Source: Ancylostoma caninum (Eukaryota > Nematoda > Chromadorea > Rhabditida > Ancylostomatidae). From it: a stretch of DNA of 64,000 nt. The stretch is taken from the NCBI GenBank assembly GCA_037903475.1, contig JBAJFG010000002.1, positions 1,364,001 through 1,428,000 on the forward strand, written 5' to 3'. A program made the translations under genes and the position numbers. The notes below the pieces were generated by a model that had not been told where the DNA came from, did no database searches, and was given only the letters and a program-made list of their open reading frames with translations. Below are positions 19,353 through 29,689 of the stretch, one piece after another. Within the stretch, counting starts at the first letter, position 1. Every line of letters begins with the position of its first letter.

Positions 19353-20474
19353 TATATGTATATCCATAGCAAGCTTTGAATCTCAAAATAATCACCGTTA
19401 GTGAGTTTACGTAGGTATCTTAGAGATGAGTGATGGTTTTAATGGCATAAGGTGGAAAGTTGTGGTGGAATTGCCAACAGTGCACTTATTTGTAGTACGT
19501 GGTGTTCATGTGAGAGAAAAGAAAACAAGCAGCACTTCTAACATTTTTCCTCCACTTTTCGTGTGGTGTAGTACCAGTATCAATGTTCATTCAATGGTTT
19601 GTTTCAATTCGTAAAATAGGCAACAAAAAAGGAATCGAAAAAAAAAACACTCATCAACTTTCCCCCTCCTCGGATTGTTCATAAGTGGGCTCCCAGTGCT
19701 GTAATTACGCATTTGGAATCTTCGCCATCACATTCTTGAGTTTTGATAACATTAGAACCAATCCTTGTTATAGTTGTTATATACCCTATTACGACCCATA
19801 TGAAGAATTAGATGGTGATTATTCAGAATCAGATGCGTTTCGCTGGACATATTTTCAAGCATCTTGTAAGCCCTGTGAAGTAACTTTTTGGTAAATTTTG
19901 TAATCCAGCGATGGAAATATACCTTCCGCTTCCCCGTTCCCCATTTGTCACGCTGTGTTTCCATTAGACAGCAATAACTTCGGTGTTTTCGAAAGATTAT
20001 TCAACGAGGAAATCCCAGAAATGTCGCATGGAAAGGAGCAGGAATCAGTTAAGACAGGTCGTAAATTTTGCGATCAGAAAAATAGGTTGCTATTTGTTTG
20101 TTCTTCCTTGCTGCATATGCAAAACCCTCGCCAAGACAATAGAACAAAATACTCTCTAAAGGTAGGAAGGGGTTCTGCAGCAGACGTTTTTGTTTTCTTA
20201 GTAGTTTTGAACCATGATCGAGAAATGTTTTGCTCATTTCGTTAGAGTCCTTCAAATGTCAAGGGCGGTTGGAATTGTCATTTGCTGCAATATGAGGTTC
20301 AATTCACAGAAGCAAACAAAAATATAGAGAAGAGCATTCTCACGACAATCTTCTCCATGAAGGGGCGCAAGTGCACTAGTGTGTGATCATCACACTGAAT
20401 GACTTCATCTGATGCCATGCTAGTGTACTGAATCAAGAAGCTGTCAAAATCCTGCGAATTACACGTTGTTTCAG

Positions 20475-20666
20475 TTGTTGACGATCGCCGTATTGATCCT
20501 ACTCGATCCCACCTATGTGACTGCGTACATCTCTGTCAACTATGAGATCGTGCTCATCTACATCGTCTCAGCCCTCACACTGCTCTACTGTATCGTCTCC
20601 GTCATCATGTACTTCTTGCTTGCTAAACGTGGAGAAGAGACCCCTCTCACCAACTGTTCACTCTCG
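20475..20666 (+). CDS. four-pass membrane protein, exon with TM1-TM2
   Basis: The acceptor TTGTTTCAG and donor TCG|GTAAGT bound 64 codons in phase 0. The translation has a hydrophobic start (LLTIAVLILLDPTYVTAYIS), then EIVLIYIVSALTLLYCIVSV and IMYFLLAKRGEE, giving two membrane spans with a short polar loop. With the next two exons the protein has four spans and short loops, like MARVEL-type or related tetraspan proteins. That family label is inference from topology. The first exon, including the start codon, was not found. Confidence 0.72.
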
Positions 20667-20716
20667 GTAAGTGTGGTAATACATCTAATACGTTTAACCT
20701 ATACATACACATGCAT

Positions 20717-20838
20717 GGGTATGGAGCGTCATACCTGAAGTGGACGGCAGCGTCGAGCTCTGTGATTGACCACTTGGATGAATCGACCAATCCAGAGCCA
20801 GACCGCACCGCCGTTCCCAGATATCACGCTCCATACCC
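20717..20838. mobile_element. small fold-back in intron of the membrane-protein gene
   Basis: A perfect 13-bp inverted repeat GGGTATGGAGCGT (20717-20729) and its complement (20826-20838). The interior resembles the inner element at about 8693-8790 (TATACCTG, GCTCTG-GATTG blocks). Confidence 0.6.
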
Positions 20839-20844
20839 CAAATT

Positions 20845-21134
20845 CACGCCTCGCCCTGAGAACTGGTTATCAAATTCTGAATTTTTTTCACAATTCAAGT
20901 AAAACTCTTGTATCAGTTAATTTTAATGGTTTATTTCCATTATTATTTTTAGAATAATTTTTATTAATTACTTACTATTGTAATTATTATTATTGTTATT
21001 ATAATTATTATTGTTTAATTATTATTTTATTGATTTTATTTTCCACCTGGGCCCCAAAGGAGGTGGAGACCTCACTTCTTTTATTAATTAGTACCCCCCC
21101 CCCCCCTCTCAACCACTTTCTGCTTTTAGCACTG
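20845..21134. mobile_element. decayed copy of the CAGTGGCGG hAT MITE in an intron
   Basis: It shares the order of the 280-bp MITE: CCTGAGAACTGG-TTCTGAA, AT-rich middle, TTATTTTCCACCTGGGCCCC, C-run, CCACTTTCTGC, CACTG. The left terminal repeat is gone. It lies in the 768-nt intron between membrane-protein exons 20475-20666 and 21435-21548, which explains that intron's length. Confidence 0.6.
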
Positions 21135-21434
21135 ATAGGAACGTGGCTTCACAAAGCATATGATGGAAACATGAATTCGTAAATAATGGGTTGTGACCAG
21201 TTGTGTGCGGTGCAGTTTACTCTTTCCGTTTCGGGCTGTTCTGGATTTTCGTTTTACTTTTTACAGAATTTGAAATTTTACTTCCGCACACACCTGGTAT
21301 TGACTCCCAATTCCCTTATACTCCTCTTCTTATTGCAATAAATTAGGAATGTTTGCACGAATAAGAATAAGACTACAAGAATTTAGCGTAAAAAAGAATG
21401 CATAGGTCAAATTCCATAAATTCTCACAATTCAG

Positions 21435-21548
21435 GAGGTGATCTTCTCTACAGCTGGCATCATGGGATGGTTGATCATCATTGGAATCGGCGGTACCATC
21501 TCACAGCGAACCATTATCGAGACTGGAGAACGTTTTGGATGGATCGGA
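21435..21548 (+). CDS. four-pass membrane protein, exon with TM3
   Basis: 38 codons, phase 0 at both ends, acceptor CAATTCAG and donor GGA|GTGAGT. It reads EVIFSTAGIMGWLIIIGIGG then TISQRTIIETGERFGWIG: a membrane span followed by a polar loop. The frame is continuous with the exons on both sides, and the acceptor, donor and hydrophobic pattern agree. Confidence 0.72.
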
Positions 21549-21948
21549 GTGAGTGTTGAGCCCCTTTTATTCATTAAAGGTAGCACCCACAGAAGTTCCC
21601 TCATCTCGGGTTTTGCTGTACGTGCAGGTTTCCAATTACGTTGAGCACGAATAATTTGAACAGTGTAGGAAAAGAGAGGTTTGCATTTTGCTCCTCAAAA
21701 AAGCACACGTCAAGCATGTACGGTTGAACACGATGGGTTGAAAATCCAGGAAAAAATGTTTCACCATAGGAAGAATAGTGGTTGCAAACAAAAGCGGACC
21801 CATGCCACGCCAAATTTCATCCAGAGTATGGAAGGAAAAAAAATTTCATACTTTTCTCCTAAGCGCCTCTGCGTTCAACATGGCGGAATACATGAAGAGC
21901 ACTGCTTGTTTAGTTGAAGTGGTGTAAAGAGTGGAACACATGTTACAG

Positions 21949-22074
21949 GCATTGGCTGGCATCATCGTCGCCTGCTTCCTGGGCATCGCCGCCTTGTTCA
22001 CAATGAATGTCATCAACGACAAGATTCTTGCGACAGGACGGATGAGGAAGTACGAAAAAGGCTATCCTCAGTGA
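21949..22074 (+). CDS. four-pass membrane protein, terminal exon with TM4
   Basis: The acceptor TGTTACAG opens a phase-0 frame of 41 codons and stop TGA (22072-22074): ALAGIIVACFLGIAALFTMN, then VINDKILATGRMRKYEKGYP and Q. A last membrane span is followed by a short basic cytoplasmic tail. Poly(A) signals follow at 22399-22404 and 22416-22421, giving a 3' UTR of about 350 nt. Confidence 0.75.
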   Translation, partial: ALAGIIVACFLGIAALFTMNVINDKILATGRMRKYEKGYPQ

Positions 22075-22398
22075 TTGTCAATGTGTTGTTGTCTATTATC
22101 CTTCACGATGCGTTTTCTCACTCATGTTTTCTGCTAGCATCTCTTTTCTGATCTACGTTTCATTTGTAGTCTTTCCATTCCGAACTACTTCCAAGATTGT
22201 CATCACAACTGCTAGTCCCACCATGACTGCTCAGTTCTCCATGGTGGTACCTGAAATGACTCCGGAACGGCTTCCAATTCTTCGCAGGGTTATTTGTATT
22301 TACCTTCCTACTTACTCCTGCGCTACGAGGCAATTCGTATTGAAATAGTCCATCTCATGTGATGAAGAATCATAATGTGATATGTTTAAGAGTCACTT

Positions 22399-22421
22399 TA
22401 ATAAAATTCGCCTGAAAATAA
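22399..22421 (+). terminator. poly(A) signals of the membrane-protein gene
   Basis: Two AATAAA hexamers (22399-22404, 22416-22421) downstream of the stop codon at 22074. Confidence 0.55.
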
Positions 22422-22898
22422 AGAGTTAACTTATTACTATTTAACTGCTAGAATGAGCGCAAATTAGCCTTTCCAGACCAACGAATGCATTTATTTTCAA
22501 CAAGAAATGTTGATTTAGATGAGGTGGTACACAATTTGTGAAAAGTTTTGTATTACGTGGCTCGGTTAAGGTTTCAACTTTAAGTTCCAACACGCTCAGA
22601 TTAGAATCTTTTCAGCAGTTGAATCAGGGTTTTCAGTGACATTGTTCTGATTGGCTATGAAAGCCGAACTATATAACCAGTCCATTTGCCTCTCTCCGCA
22701 AAACCTGACTATAACGTTGTTGTATATTATTATAGATTATTATAGATGTACACGACCGCTCTTTAACTTATCTCCGATGAACGCCCGTCCTGCATTTGCT
22801 GGGAGAGCGCTGGCGGCCGACGCCTAAATTGACAAGTTGAGATGAGAGGACATCTTTACGCTCCTCACATCTCAGATACGCATGTGAACATTCTATTA

Positions 22899-22934
22899 GG
22901 TTGTAACATAAGTTTCCGCTGTTTTCACATAGGC
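22899..22934. repeat. solo mariner-like end
   Basis: TTAGGTTGTAACATAAGTTT then CCGCTGTTTT has the form of a mariner terminal repeat. I found no matching inverted end nearby, so it is probably a remnant. Confidence 0.4.
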
Positions 22935-23046
22935 ATTTCCAAAGGCTTCTAATGAATGAATACCGATAAGATTTCGCGCATGTCTAGATAATGTCTTAAA
23001 GCGCATGATCCCGCCAACATTCTGGAATGTGGGACCTACACAACCC

Positions 23047-23497
23047 TCGCTAAATTTTTCAAAGAGTACACTCGGCCCGCGAAGTTGCGTTCTTTTCGTT
23101 CCATCCTCTATAATTTGGTGGAATGCAGTCTATCGAAAGTCCGCACAGATAGATGTCTGTTCGACCTAACTATAAGCAATTTGTTATAAATTTCATGTTA
23201 AATTGTGAAATTTGAGCGTTCTCTATTTTGAGGGACTCCGTCGCGAACAGCGCGCGACGTCGCATGCGGCGAGCCAAGCAGTACGCGACAAAATTGTGGT
23301 GAAGCGAGGGAGGACACCTGAAATTTCATGATCAAGCTGAAAACTGTTACCTCACTTTATATAGGGCTGAGTTTTGGATTAATTACGTTCTTCCCATCGG
23401 TTTTATTTCGCGGTATATTGCGTCTCAACAAATTTATAGAGATGGAACGAAAAACTTCGCGCGCCAAGTGTACTTTTTTAAAAAATTTAGCGAGAGT
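23047..23497. mobile_element. fold-back element with 80-bp arms
   Basis: Left arm 23047-23130 (CTCGCTAAATTTTTC, GTACACTCGG, GCGAAGTT, TTTTCGTTCCATC, CTCTATAA) is inverted at 23413-23497 with moderate divergence. The centre contains a GCGCGCGACGTCGCATGC stretch. No coding capacity. Confidence 0.62.
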
Positions 23498-23593
23498 ATT
23501 GTATTTTTGTGTCTTATTTCAAAAATGTACTTAACTTCGGAGTGAACCCTTCAAGGATGCAGTTTCAGTAACTGCACTCGCACGAATAAGTTA

Positions 23594-23914
23594 GCCGCTA
23601 TACTCCTCGAGGAGTATAGCACCTTGCGTCGCCGTCGCCGGCGACGGCGGCCGCCAATGTTGGCGACCCTTCACAATCGATATGCACCGGTGCCGCAGTC
23701 GCCAACATTGGCGGCCGCCGATCGCCAATGTTGGCAGCCAATCGATATGCCAACATCGGCGATCGCCAACATTGGCGGCCGCCGATGTTGGCGATCGCCA
23801 ATCGCCGGCGACGGCGGCCGCTGCTGCCGCTCCGCCCACAATCGATGCGTATCGGCCTCACAGTCGCCGGCGACGGCGACGCAAGGTGCTATAGTCCTCG
23901 AGGACTATAGCGGC
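23594..23914. mobile_element. GC-rich palindrome-array element
   Basis: A GC-rich island in AT-rich DNA, bounded by inverted ends of about 50 bp. Each end is itself a perfect 24-bp palindrome centred on CCTCGAGG (23597-23620 and 23888-23911). The inside is a series of GTCGCCGGCGACGGCG and GCCAACATTGGCGGCCGCCG blocks in alternating orientation, with the palindromes TTGGCGATCGCCAA and ATCGAT. No coding capacity and no clear target duplication. Confidence 0.7.
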
Positions 23915-24313
23915 AGTGTAATAATTTTGCCATAACGTTTCATTAGAGTAACCAAATTTGGGTGGAGTAAACTAGAGATCATTCTTATTCCCCTAATACT
24001 TTCTCTACCCATTCTATTGTGAGCAGTCTCAGGCACAGGCAGCAAACTTCGTAACTCAAAATTTTGATTATGCCATCTTTCTCGCTGGAGTTGAGGCGAA
24101 TTGATGTGGAATTTCTTCCACTGTGGTTACGAACATCAACCGTTTGGGTACACCAACCTGTGAAATTTTGGGACAAGTTTCAAGCGCTGTGTGGAAATCA
24201 CACCATTTTGCCATACCGCGAGGGGAGGGGGGCGCCCTAAGTTTGTTGGTCGAACTCTCCGGAAAGGCGAATGGTTCGCAGAGGAATTTTCAGTTGCGCT
24301 TTAACTGCCTTAA

Positions 24314-24719
24314 AGGTAGGGGTCCACCTCATTTTCGTAGTTCAGCTAACAGCAGATTCTGCATCTACTCGGCGTGATGGTTCCAACGGTATACAGAAAT
24401 TGTCTCAGAATGGTCTATAAACCCGTCGTCCAGGACGGGGTCTGTACCAGTTTGCCAACCCGAGTTGACGTGTGAAGCCGTTGATCTTATCGATTGGACA
24501 CGCCAAGACTCGTTGACCGACACGGCAGCCGCGGCAGCAGCCAGCACTGCTTGGAGCGATCCGCCTCCGGGCTCCAAATTTTTACCCAGTTCGAGCCTTT
24601 CAAAAATAGGGATTTCGTCGCTTCTGTGCCTATTGATGTACATCCCAGGGATCAACATGATGAGAAGGTCTAGGATATGTTGATAAATCGAACAGGCAGA
24701 ACGAGGTGGCCCTCTGCCT
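24314..24719. mobile_element. TTAA-flanked MITE, copy 2
   Basis: 406 bp flanked by TTAA (24310-24313, 24720-24723). The ends match the other copies with some decay (AGGTAGGGGTCCACCTCATT versus AGGCAGAGGGCCACCTCGTT). The left breakpoint of the 2320-bp tandem duplication lies inside it at 24541, so its right part is repeated at 26861-27039. Confidence 0.68.
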
Positions 24720-26860
24720 TTAAATCTTGCTCTGACCATGCGCCGATGATCAGATAACAAGATTATCTACAGAGCGGGAACCGATTTGCCAAAGACAGTG
24801 ACCTCTAGCATTGCCCGACCCAGTTTTTTGCCTCGTAGTCCACGGATTTTTGAAGCAGAGGAGTCGAGCTCCTGCTGAAAAAACGGCAAAAGTCCAGCGA
24901 CTGTTGTGGTCCATACATCAATTAGTACCTGTTGTTGTTCGATTTTTTATAAAATTTTTTGATCGACAATTTCAAAATAGCCTTAATGTTACGACCTAAT
25001 AATTGAAGCAATGAGAAAATGAAGTGTGAATTTAGGTTGACTCGAAGCTTTTCCAGCATTGATGTGAGGACTATTCACATGACGATTGCTACTGCAGAAA
25101 CGTCGAAATAGCCGGGCTAGATGTTGCCTGAAAAGAAAAATGAGAAGAACCGTCATGTCCCGAGGTATGGTCACATGGGGTCAGGCCGGCCATGTCGACG
25201 TATATGCTGCGAATAAATTTTTGTTTGGCATCAAGGTTGGACATCAAATGGAGGAAATATAAGGAATGAGTAGAAATGTGAATGGAGGAAATATAAGGGA
25301 TGAATAGGAATGCTGAATCAAAAATGACTGGAAAAACCATAGATATTTATTCATAGCCTCATGGTGAATAAGTTGCGGTAGCCTCAGAGTGATGTGGCGT
25401 ACAGGTCCTAAACACAGCGCCGCGAAGCGGCGCCCTGGCTAGGGACGGTTTTTTTCTGAGTTGGGGTACCCTCAGGGTGACGTGGCTGAGTTGGGCTAGT
25501 CCTATATAAAGACTGGTAAGGGTCCAGATTCCTTTGGTGGCAGACTACGAGAGTCTTGCGAAATCCTTTGCATCTTTGGATAGCACTACAGTGCATAGAC
25601 AGTGGTAAAGAGAGAGATGCAAGGCGTCAGATGAAGAAGCGATTTATAAAGCAAGATAAGGTCAGGTCCTCGCTGTACCTGCAAGCTCGGAATTCTTGCA
25701 CAATGAGTCGAAATTTCGAAAACCTTGGTTCACATCCTCAGTGGCAGAATGATGGGGACAGTGTCCAATGATGAAAGCGAGAGACTTAGTGATTTCAGGG
25801 TTTCTCAGTGTCCTCGCTTGTGGTCTCACAGCCACCGCGTGAGATAGTGCTAGCAAAATTTTCAGGCAGCACAACATGCTGAGCAAGATGACCACTGCAC
25901 ATCATCTCTTGTTTTTCGCTCAAGTCCTACGATTGCGCTAAAGGTCCGCATGGGTGAGATCTGCGTGCGACCTGAGAGCTCCTAAGCCATATCAGATTCA
26001 GATGGCATGGGGCGTAAAGTACCCTACTACATGACGTCAAGATGCTGTCATGTAGGCAGGTGCTCCAGCCATATTGGCATCTTTGCTCCCATCTACGGCG
26101 GCATCACAATGGAAAATGAGGTAAGCATAGATGCCGACACGTCGGGAGCAGAGATGCCGACACAATGTGCATTCATGTCAATGTAACGGGCTTGAGAAGT
26201 TGGTTGGTCCATCACACAGCTTGAGGAGGTCTCTCTTACAAAGCCTATACGCTGGGCTCTATCTTTGGAAACTGTGCAGCATGAGCGCAACCCGAACAGT
26301 GCAGTACGTCGAGTTCAAAGCTTAAGACCTTTTTGACCTTTTGCTTTCTCTTCTACTGTTAAACTTTTGCTCACCTTCACAGAAATTGAGAAGAATGGGA
26401 AAAATTGGCGACAGCAAAAAATAAGAGACGCCCTTATGTAGAATTCGAAACCGACTTATCACGCTGTTCGAGCGGCATTGGCGCTGCACTATTGCTAGAG
26501 ACATCCACTTGAACGATGCAAGAGCACGATGTGGAGGGTAAGATGATTTGGGATGGTCCAAGCTCATGTGAGAAACCAAGCGATGCCCAACGAGCACAAG
26601 TGCAATAAGCCTGGTCCAAACTTAGGTAATTGGCGTAGGTAGCGGTGCCATGATGGAATTGCCACTGAGGGGCTATCCGAGGTTGAGAGAACTAGCATAG
26701 ATGTTGCCACGTCACAAGATTGAAGTTCAACTGGTCAATCCTTTAGAACACCTTCTTTTCAGCAAATATGTGCTGGAGACCACTTTTCTCTAGTTAAAAG
26801 GAGGGCAATTCCATGGAAATGGGGTTTGATAGGAGGTGCTGAAGTCCGTCATGCTCCCAA
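24541..26860 (+). repeat. 2320-bp tandem duplication, first copy
   Basis: Every landmark recurs exactly 2320 bp downstream, and the copies differ at only a few bases that I noticed (25437 T/C, 25588 A/G, 26066 A/C). At the junction, three bases (CCA) are shared by both breakpoints. The unit starts inside a TTAA MITE and ends next to the coding-like stretch at 29221-29306. Its own content is mostly unassigned. It includes a hairpin GCGCCGCGAAGCGGCGC (about 25420) before a T-run, a TATATAAAG box at 25503, and a short repeated motif GGAGGAAATATAAGG. Confidence 0.93.
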
Positions 26861-29180
26861 CCAGCACTGCTTGGAGCGATCCGCCTCCGGGCTCCAAATT
26901 TTTACCCAGTTCGAGCCTTTCAAAAATAGGGATTTCGTCGCTTCTGTGCCTATTGATGTACATCCCAGGGATCAACATGATGAGAAGGTCTAGGATATGT
27001 TGATAAATCGAACAGGCAGAACGAGGTGGCCCTCTGCCTTTAAATCTTGCTCTGACCATGCGCCGATGATCAGATAACAAGATTATCTACAGAGCGGGAA
27101 CCGATTTGCCAAAGACAGTGACCTCTAGCATTGCCCGACCCAGTTTTTTGCCTCGTAGTCCACGGATTTTTGAAGCAGAGGAGTCGAGCTCCTGCTGAAA
27201 AAACGGCAAAAGTCCAGCGACTGTTGTGGTCCATACATCAATTAGTACCTGTTGTTGTTCGATTTTTTATAAAATTTTTTGATCGACAATTTCAAAATAG
27301 CCTTAATGTTACGACCTAATAATTGAAGCAATGAGAAAATGAAGTGTGAATTTAGGTTGACTCGAAGCTTTTCCAGCATTGATGTGAGGACTATTCACAT
27401 GACGATTGCTACTGCAGAAACGTCGAAATAGCCGGGCTAGATGTTGCCTGAAAAGAAAAATGAGAAGAACCGTCATGTCCCGAGGTATGGTCACATGGGG
27501 TCAGGCCGGCCATGTCGACGTATATGCTGCGAATAAATTTTTGTTTGGCATCAAGGTTGGACATCAAATGGAGGAAATATAAGGAATGAGTAGAAATGTG
27601 AATGGAGGAAATATAAGGGATGAATAGGAATGCTGAATCAAAAATGACTGGAAAAACCATAGATATTTATTCATAGCCTCATGGTGAATAAGTTGCGGTA
27701 GCCTCAGAGTGATGTGGCGTACAGGTCCTAAACACAGCGCCGCGAAGCGGCGCCCTGGCCAGGGACGGTTTTTTTCTGAGTTGGGGTACCCTCAGGGTGA
27801 CGTGGCTGAGTTGGGCTAGTCCTATATAAAGACTGGTAAGGGTCCAGATTCCTTTGGTGGCAGACTACGAGAGTCTTGCGAAATCCTTTGCATCTTTGGA
27901 TAGCACTGCAGTGCATAGACAGTGGTAAAGAGAGAGATGCAAGGCGTCAGATGAAGAAGCGATTTATAAAGCAAGATAAGGTCAGGTCCTCGCTGTACCT
28001 GCAAGCTCGGAATTCTTGCACAATGAGTCGAAATTTCGAAAACCTTGGTTCACATCCTCAGTGGCAGAATGATGGGGACAGTGTCCAATGATGAAAGCGA
28101 GAGACTTAGTGATTTCAGGGTTTCTCAGTGTCCTCGCTTGTGGTCTCACAGCCACCGCGTGAGATAGTGCTAGCAAAATTTTCAGGCAGCACAACATGCT
28201 GAGCAAGATGACCACTGCACATCATCTCTTGTTTTTCGCTCAAGTCCTACGATTGCGCTAAAGGTCCGCATGGGTGAGATCTGCGTGCGACCTGAGAGCT
28301 CCTAAGCCATATCAGATTCAGATGGCATGGGGCGTAAAGTACCCTACTACATGACGTCAAGATGCTGTCATGTAGGCAGGTGCTCCCGCCATATTGGCAT
28401 CTTTGCTCCCATCTACGGCGGCATCACAATGGAAAATGAGGTAAGCATAGATGCCGACACGTCGGGAGCAGAGATGCCGACACAATGTGCATTCATGTCA
28501 ATGTAACGGGCTTGAGAAGTTGGTTGGTCCATCACACAGCTTGAGGAGGTCTCTCTTACAAAGCCTATACGCTGGGCTCTATCTTTGGAAACTGTGCAGC
28601 ATGAGCGCAACCCGAACAGTGCAGTACGTCGAGTTCAAAGCTTAAGACCTTTTTGACCTTTTGCTTTCTCTTCTACTGTTAAACTTTTGCTCACCTTCAC
28701 AGAAATTGAGAAGAATGGGAAAAATTGGCGACAGCAAAAAATAAGAGACGCCCTTATGTAGAATTCGAAACCGACTTATCACGCTGTTCGAGCGGCATTG
28801 GCGCTGCACTATTGCTAGAGACATCCACTTGAACGATGCAAGAGCACGATGTGGAGGGTAAGATGATTTGGGATGGTCCAAGCTCATGTGAGAAACCAAG
28901 CGATGCCCAACGAGCACAAGTGCAATAAGCCTGGTCCAAACTTAGGTAATTGGCGTAGGTAGCGGTGCCATGATGGAATTGCCACTGAGGGGCTATCCGA
29001 GGTTGAGAGAACTAGCATAGATGTTGCCACGTCACAAGATTGAAGTTCAACTGGTCAATCCTTTAGAACACCTTCTTTTCAGCAAATATGTGCTGGAGAC
29101 CACTTTTCTCTAGTTAAAAGGAGGGCAATTCCATGGAAATGGGGTTTGATAGGAGGTGCTGAAGTCCGTCATGCTCCCAA
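26861..29180 (+). repeat. 2320-bp tandem duplication, second copy
   Basis: Nearly identical to 24541-26860. It ends where the sequence departs from CCAGCACTGC to CCAAGACCGA. The near identity means either a very recent event or an assembly duplication. Confidence 0.93.
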
Positions 29181-29220
29181 CCAAGACCGAGCCTCCGCGT
29201 CGGCATCCTCTTTTCCCTAC

Positions 29221-29306
29221 ATGTTTTCTCTTCATTTTCTGACTTGCCGCCGTGGGCTCAGGTCGTGCTGGGAGCAATCGAGCTGCCGGCTGCCTTGAGG
29301 TCATTG
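29221..29306 (-). CDS. possible exon beside the tandem duplication
   Basis: Minus-strand acceptor TTGTTGGCAG, then a phase that continues the exon at 29523-29682 (C + CA gives Pro): MTSRQPAARLLPARPEPTAA then SQKMKRKH, ending at a weak GTAGGG donor. The frame stays open past the donor into the duplicated unit, so the end is uncertain. Pro/Arg/Ala-rich and basic; no family recognised. Confidence 0.37.
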
Positions 29307-29522
29307 CTGCCAACAAACTGGTGTCTGGACAGTGCATATGATTAAGAATAGAAGGATGCCGACATCTGGCTATTTGTCGGCAGCTACCTCACGACACGGC
29401 ACCAGCAGACGGCTGTCAACATTTAGGACTTCACTACCGGCCCTGGCTTTTTCCACAGCGCACCCCTTCTCCATGCGCGAGCCGGTATCCTGACACTCCT
29501 CAAACTTGAACGCAGCACTCAC

Positions 29523-29682
29523 GGAAATTTTTAGGCTGGAGATTTCGCGGTGTATCGGGGCTTAGGGACGATGAACTCATTGACAACGATGAAACACGCG
29601 AAAAGCACAGAAAATGATGGCGGTATTTCATGGGTGTCCCCAGCGCGGACGACTGTTCCGTGATGGCTCCCGCCACGGAACC
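29523..29682 (-). CDS. possible Ser-rich exon, unidentified
   Basis: Acceptor CATTTGCAG and donor TTCC|GTGAGT enclose 53 codons plus one base: GSVAGAITEQSSALGTPMKY, then CFSRVSSLSMSSSSLSPDTP and RNLQPKNF. The low-complexity Ser-rich tail resembles linker regions of signalling proteins. A different frame across 29531-29878 is also open for 115 codons, so the frame choice is not certain. Confidence 0.38.
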
Positions 29683-29689
29683 CTGCAAA

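Noticed and set aside
23591..23935. Arg/Ala-rich proteins on both strands over the GC-rich element
   Set aside because: Open frames there come from the palindromic GC repeats and read equally on both strands.
25415..25460. GC hairpin followed by T-run, resembling a bacterial intrinsic terminator
   Set aside because: The window is eukaryotic with spliced genes; the motif is noted only as a hairpin in the duplicated unit.
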